This document shows, piece by piece, positions 1 through 5,615 of a stretch of 5,615 nucleotides of DNA; the first letter of the stretch is position 1; each line of letters opens with the position of its first letter. A program made the position numbers and the translations under genes. The notes beneath the pieces are model-generated. The model was not told the DNA's origin and did not search any database. It saw nothing but the letters and a program-made list of their open reading frames with translations. Location of the stretch: positions 1 to 5,615 of the forward strand of contig JACCVC010000174.1 in the NCBI GenBank assembly GCA_013698305.1, written 5' to 3'. The stretch is from Chloroflexia bacterium. Its GTDB lineage: Bacteria; Chloroflexota; Chloroflexia; Thermomicrobiales; UBA6265.

Positions 1-1228
1 GAACAAGGGTGCGTCGATCCATGTCCGCGAGTTGAGCGCGGCGCTGGCCTCGCAAGGGCATCAGGTCGATATCATCAGTTGCCGGGCGGGTGGAGACCCA
101 CCCGTCGGATTCCTTGTGCCCGTCCACGAGTTTCCGGTAGATAAATCCGAGCGGGTACTCGTCGGGTCATTGCAGGACGACCCTGCCGCCAGTGAGCCGA
201 TGGCAAAGGAGATCCGCTCGATGTTGTACGCGGCAACGCTGCGGCACCGGGTCATGCCGCTGCTGCGGCGGCTCCACCCCGGCGCGATCTACGAGCGATA
301 CTCACTACTCGGCGCTGCCGGGGTGGAGATCGCCCGACTGCTCGGTATTCCCCACATCCTGGAGCTCAACGCGCCGTTGAGCGAAGAGCACGCGATGCAC
401 CGGGGAATCGGCTTCTCCCAGACTATCCGGGCGACCGAACAGCGAGTCCTCGGCGCTGCCGACCAGGTAATCGCCGTCTCCGAACCGCTCAGGCAATGGA
501 TCGTTGGCGCGGGTGTAGATGAAGAGCGCGTCACCATGGTGCCGAACGGCGTCGATGTGGAACGATTCGCCTCACCAAAACCCGATGTTCGCGCCCGGCT
601 GGGTCTCGATGACCGCCCGGTGGTCGGGTTTGTCGGCACACTCAAGGCGTGGCACGGCACCGCCACGCTGATCCAGGCAATCGCGAGGCTGGCCCGCGAC
701 CGGGGAATGGATCGTGCCCCGCGCCTGCTCATCGTCGGCGATGGCCCGCAACGACTCCATCTCGAACAACTCGCGGCCGATGAAGGCGTGGCGGAGATTA
801 CCACCTTCACCGGCATGGTTGCTCACGCCGACATGCCAGGGTACATCGCGGCGATGGATATCGCGGTAGCGCCCTACGACGCCACGCCCGATTTCTACTT
901 CTCTCCCCTGAAGCTGTTCGAATACATGGCCGCCGGGCGCCCCGTCGTCGCGGCTGGGATCGGACAGATCGGGGAATGCATTTGCAACGCCGAAACCGGC
1001 CTGCTCTACCCGCCGGGAGACGTGCCGGAACTGGCCCATCGGATCGCCTGGCTGCTGGATGATCCGGCGAACGCGCGTGCCATGGGCCGTGCGGCACAGG
1101 AGGAGGTGATGGCGAACCGAAACTGGAGCGGGATCGCTCGCGTCGTTATTGAGCTGATCGAGCGCGAGCGACGGGGTCTCCACCAATCCGTCGGCGGCGG
1201 TGCCACTACTATGGAAGAAAGTCACTGA
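1..1228 (+). CDS. Glycosyltransferase, GT4-like (GT-B fold), 5' truncated by window edge
   Basis: Transfers a sugar from a nucleotide-sugar donor to an unknown acceptor, probably at the cytoplasmic face of the membrane. The frame is open from base 2, giving 408 visible residues. It begins NKGASIHVREL, the conserved first loop and helix of GT4 enzymes, which normally follows a short first beta strand. The true start is therefore probably 15-20 codons upstream, and the TTG at 32 is internal. In visible numbering, the interdomain PNGVD is at ~181-185. The C-terminal Rossmann domain has VGTLKAWHG (~211-219), VGDGPQ (~245-250), the donor-binding segment SPLKLFEYMAAGRPVV (~301-316) and ETGLLYPPGD (~331-340). 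Of the EX7E pair, only the second Glu (FEYMA) is present. No membrane segment or signal peptide is visible. The stop lies one base before the ABC transporter ATG, so the two are probably cotranscribed. Family call is firm; donor and acceptor are unknown. Confidence 0.93.
   Translation, partial: NKGASIHVRELSAALASQGHQVDIISCRAGGDPPVGFLVPVHEFPVDKSERVLVGSLQDDPAASEPMAKEIRSMLYAATLRHRVMPLLRRLHPGAIYERYSLLGAAGVEIARLLGIPHILELNAPLSEEHAMHRGIGFSQTIRATEQRVLGAADQVIAVSEPLRQWIVGAGVDEERVTMVPNGVDVERFASPKPDVRARLGLDDRPVVGFVGTLKAWHGTATLIQAIARLARDRGMDRAPRLLIVGDGPQRLHLEQLAADEGVAEITTFTGMVAHADMPGYIAAMDIAVAPYDATPDFYFSPLKLFEYMAAGRPVVAAGIGQIGECICNAETGLLYPPGDVPELAHRIAWLLDDPANARAMGRAAQEEVMANRNWSGIARVVIELIERERRGLHQSVGGGATTMEESH
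1213..1217 (+). promoter_or_regulatory. Shine-Dalgarno-like site that favours the ATG at 1230
   Basis: GGAAG lies 12 bases before the ATG at 1230, inside the last codons of the glycosyltransferase. It supports ATG 1230 over the in-frame GTG at 1200. The GTG start would add ten residues (PLLWKKVTD after the initiator) that do not look like a normal N-terminus, and would overlap the upstream gene by 29 bases. Spacing is slightly long, and translational coupling to the upstream stop may matter more than this site. Confidence 0.5.
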
Positions 1229-1229
1229 T

Positions 1230-3107
1230 ATGGCCCAACCAAAGCACCCGATTCGTCGGCAGGTACGCGGCCTGAAAGTCTCCTTCGAGATGATCTTCCG
1301 TTTCCGACGGGAGTTGAAACGCCATTGGCCACGATTGTTGGTGGCCCTGCTCTGCGCCTTTGCATACGTTGCCATGCGCCTGGCGGAACCCTGGCCGCTC
1401 AAGTTCGTGTTCGACAACGTGCTGGTCAACCGACCGTTAGTAACGCCGTTTCCGTGGCTGAACGACTGGCTTGGCACCGATCGTCTGCGGGTGCTGCAGT
1501 TGGCGGTCGGCGCGGTGCTGCTGTTCGCGTTGCTGCGTGGCATCTTCTACTACTTCCAGAGTGTGCTGACGACGCGAGTCGGCCAGGAAGTGGTCGTCAA
1601 GATCAGGCAGCAACTCTTCGCGCATGTGCAGCGTCTCTCCCTCCGGTTCCACAACCAGAACAGCACCGGCGACCTGTTGATGCGGTTCACCGGTGACATC
1701 AACAATTTGCGGCAGTTGTTGGCCGCGACCCTGCTCTCGCTGATGACGGAATCGATCGTCCTGATCGGGTTCGTCACCGTGATGTTCATCATGAACTGGC
1801 AGCTCGCGTTGCTGGCGATCATCACGATGCCCAGCATTCTCTTCCTGCTGATCTTCTACTCCAGCCGCATTCGAACCGCCGCTCGCAAGCAACGACGGCG
1901 AGAGGGCGAGCTGGCTTCCCGGCTGCACGAGACCCTGGGCAGCATGCACATCGTGCAGATGTTCACCCGCGAGCGCGAGGAGGAGGATCGGCTTCGCAGC
2001 CTCAACAAGCGCAGCCTCAAGGCGGGAATGCGGGCCACCCGCCTCGAAGGCCAGCTCAACCAGGGCGTCGAGATCTCGGTCGCGGTCGGCATGGCGCTGA
2101 CAATCTGGGTAGGCGTGAACCAGGTGATCGACGGACGCTTGATGCCCGGTGAGTTGCTGGTCTTCATCACCTACATGCAGAGCTTCTATCGACCGATGCG
2201 ACGGCTCTCTCGGGTCGCCGAACGCGCGGCCAAGGCATCCAGCTGCGTGGACCGTGTCACCGAAGTGCTCGACCAGGTGCCGGAGATTGAGGACGGCCAC
2301 ATCGAGGCGGGCCGCATGCGAGGCGATATCCGCTTCGACCAGGTTTCCTTCGTTTACGACGACGGCGCCGAGTCATTGCGCAATGTCGACTTCACCATCC
2401 AGCCACATCAGACGGTGGCGCTGGTCGGTCCCTCCGGCGCCGGCAAGTCGACGATGGTATCGCTGCTGCCTCGTCTGTACGACGTGACCGAGGGCACATT
2501 GCTGATCGACGGGCACGATATCCGCGACTACACGCTGAGGTCCTTGCGAGAGAACATCAGCGTGGTGCCGCAGGACGGCGCGCTATTCGGCGGCACGATC
2601 CGCGAGAACATCGCCTACGGCAACTCCGAGGCGACCGATGAGACCATCGAGCAGGCGGCGCGAGACGCGTACATCCACGATTTCATCGCGTCCCTGCCGG
2701 GCGGCTACGACACCATCGTCAGCCAGCGAGGCGTGTCACTCTCTGGCGGCCAACGACAGCGGCTGGCTATTGCGCGGGCGCTGATCAAGGATGCGCCGAT
2801 CGTCGTGCTCGACGAGCCGACGACCGGGCTGGATGCGGAGTCCGAGCATTCAGTGCTGAATGCGCTCAACCGCCTGCTGGTGGGCCGCACTGCGCTGGTG
2901 ATCGCCCATCGCCTGGATACGATCCGGCGGGCCGACGTCATCCTCGTGGTCAAGGACGGCCAGGTCATGGAACAGGGCACGCACGACGAGTTGCTCGCCC
3001 GCGGCGGGCAATATCGCGAGTTGTATCGCATGCAGCTTTCCGAGCCAGACGAGCCGGTGGCGGCATCCAACGGCACGGCGAAGGCGCACGCTGGAGCGTC
3101 CTCATGA
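1230..3107 (+). CDS. ABC exporter half-transporter (MsbA-like, fused membrane and ATPase domains)
   Basis: ATP-driven exporter or flippase, expected to act as a homodimer in the cytoplasmic membrane. The 625-residue length fits one six-helix domain plus one ATPase domain. A basic cytoplasmic N-terminus (~1-35) precedes hydrophobic helices at roughly 36-55, 87-110, a TM3/TM4 pair at 164-210, 281-300 and 308-320. The ATPase domain has all expected motifs: A-loop Tyr376, Walker A GPSGAGKST (400-408, Lys406), Q-loop Gln448, signature LSGGQ (504-508), Walker B ending VVLDE (525-529, catalytic Glu529), D-loop TTGLD (531-535) and switch His560. It should be catalytically competent. The C-terminal tail is Ala/Ser-rich. 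The stop overlaps the next ATG as ATGA, indicating coupled translation. The family exports lipids, glycolipids, peptides or drugs; the flanking glycosyltransferase and kinase genes suggest a glycosylated or phosphorylated product, but the substrate cannot be read from the sequence. Confidence 0.95.
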   Translation: MAQPKHPIRRQVRGLKVSFEMIFRFRRELKRHWPRLLVALLCAFAYVAMRLAEPWPLKFVFDNVLVNRPLVTPFPWLNDWLGTDRLRVLQLAVGAVLLFALLRGIFYYFQSVLTTRVGQEVVVKIRQQLFAHVQRLSLRFHNQNSTGDLLMRFTGDINNLRQLLAATLLSLMTESIVLIGFVTVMFIMNWQLALLAIITMPSILFLLIFYSSRIRTAARKQRRREGELASRLHETLGSMHIVQMFTREREEEDRLRSLNKRSLKAGMRATRLEGQLNQGVEISVAVGMALTIWVGVNQVIDGRLMPGELLVFITYMQSFYRPMRRLSRVAERAAKASSCVDRVTEVLDQVPEIEDGHIEAGRMRGDIRFDQVSFVYDDGAESLRNVDFTIQPHQTVALVGPSGAGKSTMVSLLPRLYDVTEGTLLIDGHDIRDYTLRSLRENISVVPQDGALFGGTIRENIAYGNSEATDETIEQAARDAYIHDFIASLPGGYDTIVSQRGVSLSGGQRQRLAIARALIKDAPIVVLDEPTTGLDAESEHSVLNALNRLLVGRTALVIAHRLDTIRRADVILVVKDGQVMEQGTHDELLARGGQYRELYRMQLSEPDEPVAASNGTAKAHAGASS

Positions 3108-5542
3108 TCCCGTCGCTGCCATTCGATCCGGCGCTGCCTCACCTCGCCGCAATGCTCGACGAAGGCGCGATGATGTCGATCCTGACGAATGCGATTGCCG
3201 CATCCGAAGAGGTGAGCATCGTTGGCTGCCGTCCACGGTATGTGCGCTACAAGCCGGAGACCAGCTGTCTGATCCAGTACGATCTATCGATCGAGGATAA
3301 ACACGGTCGTCAAACCGAAGTCAGCGCGTTTTCCCAGGTCTTCATCGATGACCGTGCCCTGCGGCGAGCGGAGAGCGGCAGGATGCGGCGTCTCGTGGAG
3401 CGCGCGTCGAGTCATCAAGCGGACCTTCCATGTGGTCCTGTCGCCTGGCTTCCCGACATAAACGGGTTGTTCCAGATCTACCCGATCGACTACGAGCTCC
3501 GTTTTCTGGTGAGAGCGACGGATCCTTCGTACATGATGGGCGAGTTGCGGCAATCCGATCATGACTTCGCTGACGCCGAGATCATTGGTGAGCCAGCGCT
3601 CGTCCGCTACAAGCCAGAGCGCAAGGCTATGCTGCGTTACCGCCTGCGCAACGCCCCTGCACAGATGCTGTACGGCAAGCTAATGACGGATGACCGGGGG
3701 CAAATGATCTCGAGCCAGACGCAAATGCTCATCACGGCTGGCGTTCCAACGCCATCGGTTGTTATCTCGATTCCCAAACGAAAGTTCATCGCCCACGATG
3801 AAACCGCGGGCATCCAGCTGGCGTCCCTGCGCGGTGACGCTACCTACGCCGGCTGGATGGAACCGCTCGCGGCGTCGTTGGCGCTGCTGCAGTCGGTCCC
3901 GCTACCAACGGTGCCGGTACATACGCTTGCGAACGAGATCGCCGTTCTCAACGACACCGCGATCTGGATCGAGCGAATCGCGCCGGGCCTCGCCGCCCGC
4001 CTTGATCGGCTAAGCGATGACATCACGGCCCGGCTCGGAAACATGGACGAGCGGATGATGACCAGCCATGGCGACTTCTACGACGATCAGGCGCTGGTGG
4101 GTGAATCCGGCGTCGCCATCATCGACCTGGATGAGCTGAAGCGCGGTCATCCGCTGCTGGACGTCGGCAACATGCTCGCCCACCTCACATCAGGGGAAGC
4201 GCGTGGAGAGGATGTCGGCCAGGCGAGAGACGCATTCCTTGACGCCTCACTACAACACTCTCCCCATTGCCTATCCGACATCGCGGCGTTCGAGGCCGCC
4301 GCGCTCCTGAAGCTCGCGCCAGGACCGTTCCGAAGGCTGGAGCCGGACTGGCCGGAGGGCATCGAGCGCATCGTCGAACTCGCGGAATCCCGCCTGACTG
4401 ATCAAAACCCTGGAGTATCATCGCCTCCTCACGATCACCTCACCAGTGCTTCCCCGGCAGGGGCGGCTTCTCGTGGCATCCCAGCCAGTCCGCGGCGAGC
4501 GGCCCCTGCCGGGGAATCGGCAGTGACGAAAGCTCCCCACTACGCTGATCCGGCGTTGCCCCAGATGATCGAGTTGCTGAAGCCGGACGTGATGTCCCAG
4601 CGGCTGACCGGCGCGTTGGGCAACGGTCAGGTGTCCGTGACAGGGATCGACGTGGTGCGGCACAAGATCGGGCGGCGCGCCATCCTGCGGTATGAGCTTG
4701 GCGGAAGCGGCGCTGGCGAAGTCGTCTACGGCAAGACGTTCGCGTCCCAACGCGGGCCGAAGGTGCATGAGATCACGAGCGCGATCACCTCGACCAGCGG
4801 ATTCGGACCTGATGTCGCCCTGCCCGAGCCGCTCGCCTGGCTGCCCGACCTCAAGTTGCTTGCGCAGCGACCGGTAGCCGGGGAGCCGATCGTGCCCGAC
4901 CTGCTGGATGGCGACACCTGGCTGGCGGAGCGCATCGCCGCTGCGCTGTATTGCTTCCATACGTCTGGCATGGACCTGGGCCGCTCGCACGATCTGGCCA
5001 AAGAGCTGAGTCCGCTGTCGATCCGGGTTGAGCAGGTCGGGGAGCACGCTCCCGCATTGCGCGACGTTGCCGAGTCGCGCATGCGGCGCATCCAGAGCGA
5101 CGGCACGGCGAGGGCTCCCTGGCGGCACGCGCCCGTGCATCGCGACTTCTATCACGACCAGATCCTGGTCAATGACGGCAAGCTGGCGGTGCTGGACCTG
5201 GACGACGCCTCGATGTCGGAGCCGGCGGTCGACGTCGCCAACTTCGCCGCCCACCTGATCCTGCTGGCAGCGCAGCATCCGGAACACGCGGGAGAGCTGG
5301 CGTTGGTCCGCCGGACGTTCACCGGCCACTATCGGGCGCTCGACCACGATCTCGACGGCGACCTGCTCCGGTACCTTACCGCGACCACGCTGCTGCGGCT
5401 GGCCGGCATCCACGTCTCGCGCTCCAACGGCGAGGCAGTCGCCCGGGCCTTGCTCGCGGAATGCGAGCAATTACTGAGCACCGCCAACCACGTAGCACCG
5501 GGTCTTGTGCCCGGTGACCTGACGGCTTCGACTCAGGCCTAG
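3104..5542 (+). CDS. Double APH/choline-kinase-like phosphotransferase (two fused domains plus an extra degenerate N-lobe)
   Basis: Predicted cytoplasmic ATP-dependent small-molecule phosphotransferase of 812 residues, about twice the usual family length. GGAG lies 7 bases before the ATG, which overlaps the ABC stop as ATGA. Modules in order: N-lobe-like A (~1-150; RYKP at 48-51, usual Lys apparently replaced by Gln78); N-lobe B (~155-265; RYKP at 168-171, YGK Lys192); C-lobe 1 (~270-431; catalytic HGDFYDDQ 322-329 with Asp324, metal-binding IDLD 340-343, then DVGNMLAHL); Pro/Ala/Ser linker (~432-478); N-lobe C (~479-600; YGK Lys544); C-lobe 2 (~600-791; HRDFYHDQ 679-686 with Asp681, LDLD 697-700, then DVANFAAHL); short tail. 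Both catalytic loops carry Gln in place of the canonical Asn. No membrane segment is seen. Sugar, polyol, choline-like or antibiotic substrates are all possible; the operon makes a glycoconjugate precursor more likely than drug resistance. The two halves are clearly homologous but diverged. Confidence 0.85.
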   Translation: MIPSLPFDPALPHLAAMLDEGAMMSILTNAIAASEEVSIVGCRPRYVRYKPETSCLIQYDLSIEDKHGRQTEVSAFSQVFIDDRALRRAESGRMRRLVERASSHQADLPCGPVAWLPDINGLFQIYPIDYELRFLVRATDPSYMMGELRQSDHDFADAEIIGEPALVRYKPERKAMLRYRLRNAPAQMLYGKLMTDDRGQMISSQTQMLITAGVPTPSVVISIPKRKFIAHDETAGIQLASLRGDATYAGWMEPLAASLALLQSVPLPTVPVHTLANEIAVLNDTAIWIERIAPGLAARLDRLSDDITARLGNMDERMMTSHGDFYDDQALVGESGVAIIDLDELKRGHPLLDVGNMLAHLTSGEARGEDVGQARDAFLDASLQHSPHCLSDIAAFEAAALLKLAPGPFRRLEPDWPEGIERIVELAESRLTDQNPGVSSPPHDHLTSASPAGAASRGIPASPRRAAPAGESAVTKAPHYADPALPQMIELLKPDVMSQRLTGALGNGQVSVTGIDVVRHKIGRRAILRYELGGSGAGEVVYGKTFASQRGPKVHEITSAITSTSGFGPDVALPEPLAWLPDLKLLAQRPVAGEPIVPDLLDGDTWLAERIAAALYCFHTSGMDLGRSHDLAKELSPLSIRVEQVGEHAPALRDVAESRMRRIQSDGTARAPWRHAPVHRDFYHDQILVNDGKLAVLDLDDASMSEPAVDVANFAAHLILLAAQHPEHAGELALVRRTFTGHYRALDHDLDGDLLRYLTATTLLRLAGIHVSRSNGEAVARALLAECEQLLSTANHVAPGLVPGDLTASTQA
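4450..4516. repeat. Inverted repeat with exact 15-base arms inside the phosphotransferase linker
   Basis: The arm TTCCCCGGCAGGGGC (4450-4464) is the exact reverse complement of GCCCCTGCCGGGGAA (4502-4516), separated by 37 bases. The pairing continues inward with one mismatch and then three more pairs. The element is read in frame and encodes mirrored Pro/Ala/Gly segments (SPAGA and APAGE) in the low-complexity linker between the two phosphotransferase halves. CAGTG occurs on both sides (4444-4448 and 4521-4525), which could be a target-site duplication, though it is not flush with the arms. It may be an inserted palindromic repeat or a relic of a former intergenic region. No transposase is present. 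Confidence 0.8.
4511..4525 (+). promoter_or_regulatory. Possible internal ribosome binding site and GTG start for the second phosphotransferase half
   Basis: GGGGAA (4511-4516), the end of the right arm of the inverted repeat, lies 6 bases before an in-frame GTG at 4523 (Val474). Starting there would give a 339-residue protein containing one complete phosphotransferase domain (N-lobe C plus C-lobe 2), close to the normal family length. The match to a Shine-Dalgarno consensus is weak, so this is only a candidate. Confidence 0.25.
5496..5516. repeat. Perfect 7-base inverted repeat encoding the C-terminal tail of the phosphotransferase
   Basis: CACCGGG (5496-5502) and CCCGGTG (5510-5516) are exact reverse complements with a 7-base loop, ending 26 bases before the end of the stop codon. 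A weaker 5-base pair, CCTGA (5518-5522) and TCAGG (5533-5537), follows directly. Together they encode a tail (about residues 797-812) beyond the last helix of the kinase domain. No T-run follows, so a classical intrinsic terminator is not supported. It could be a dispersed palindromic element or an RNA-stabilising hairpin at the operon end. Confidence 0.55.
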
Positions 5543-5591
5543 CTCACCACTTGCCAATCTGCCCCTTCCCGGCGACGCTGAAACGACTGTG

Positions 5592-5615
5592 ATGAAGCTG
5601 TTCAATCCGTCGCCA
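5592..5615 (+). CDS. Possible start of another gene, cut by the window edge
   Basis: An ATG at 5592 opens a frame reading MKLFNPSP up to the last base; a GTG directly before it is in the same frame. It lies 49 bases after the phosphotransferase stop, on the same strand, and could belong to the same operon. No convincing ribosome binding site precedes it, and eight codons are too few to recognise a family. The frame stays open back to the previous stop region, so even the start is uncertain. Confidence 0.3.

Noticed and set aside
87..104. Perfect 7-base hairpin CGGGTGG-AGAC-CCACCCG in the glycosyltransferase
   Set aside because: It lies inside normal conserved-length coding sequence. Such short stems are expected by chance at this GC content, and no gene boundary is nearby.
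1200..1229. GTG at 1200 as an upstream start of the ABC transporter
   Set aside because: The ATG at 1230 has a ribosome-binding-like site, sits one base after the upstream stop and gives a normal exporter N-terminus.
572..1543. Long open antisense frame (~323 codons) spanning the glycosyltransferase and ABC genes
   Set aside because: It crosses two well-supported genes on the other strand, with a composition of Arg/Gly/His-rich shadow translation and no domain.
1437..2300. Antisense open frame (~287 codons) in the ABC membrane domain
   Set aside because: His/Gln/Glu-rich mirror of a hydrophobic coding region, with no family features.
4418..5470. Long open antisense frame (~350 codons) across the second kinase half
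   Set aside because: It runs opposite a clearly conserved domain, shows no recognisable motif, and is typical of antisense openness in GC-rich genes.
5496..5540. Intrinsic terminator at the operon end
   Set aside because: The hairpins lie before the stop codon and no run of T follows. A possible next gene starts only 49 bases after the stop.
3104..5542. Antibiotic-resistance aminoglycoside phosphotransferase
   Set aside because: Only the fold-level motifs match. The catalytic loop variant, double architecture and operon context give no support for a drug substrate.

Overview
The window looks like a chromosomal fragment from a high-GC bacterium. All genes lie on the plus strand, packed head to tail. 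Codon use favours G/C at third positions, and spacing is either 1 base or a 4-base ATGA overlap, so the three main genes read as one operon. The sequence has no diagnostic taxonomic marker. The style (GC-rich, palindromic elements in and beside genes, a glycosyltransferase/ABC/phosphotransferase cluster) would suit Chloroflexota of the Thermomicrobia type, but that is a weak guess; Actinomycetota or other high-GC lineages are not excluded.

Layout. (1) Bases 1-1228: a family-4 type glycosyltransferase whose first ~15-20 codons lie before the window. (2) Bases 1230-3107: a complete ABC half-transporter of the exporter (MsbA-like) type, with fused membrane and ATPase domains and all ATPase motifs intact. 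(3) Bases 3104-5542: an 812-residue protein that I read as two fused APH/choline-kinase-like phosphotransferases. The first is preceded by an extra, degenerate copy of the N-terminal lobe. (4) Bases 5543-5591: a short gap with no recognisable terminator or promoter, followed by what may be the first eight codons of another gene at the right edge.

How they may work together (inference): the glycosyltransferase builds or decorates a molecule, the double phosphotransferase phosphorylates a sugar, polyol or lipid precursor, and the ABC homodimer flips or exports the product. The substrate cannot be read from the sequence.

The most unusual region is the double phosphotransferase. Its two halves are joined by a linker built around an exact 15-base inverted repeat, flanked by a 5-base direct repeat. 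Removing the element together with one copy of the direct repeat, on paper, would return two separate, slightly overlapping genes. A second, smaller perfect inverted repeat encodes the C-terminal tail. Both catalytic loops carry Gln where the classical APH/kinase motif has Asn.
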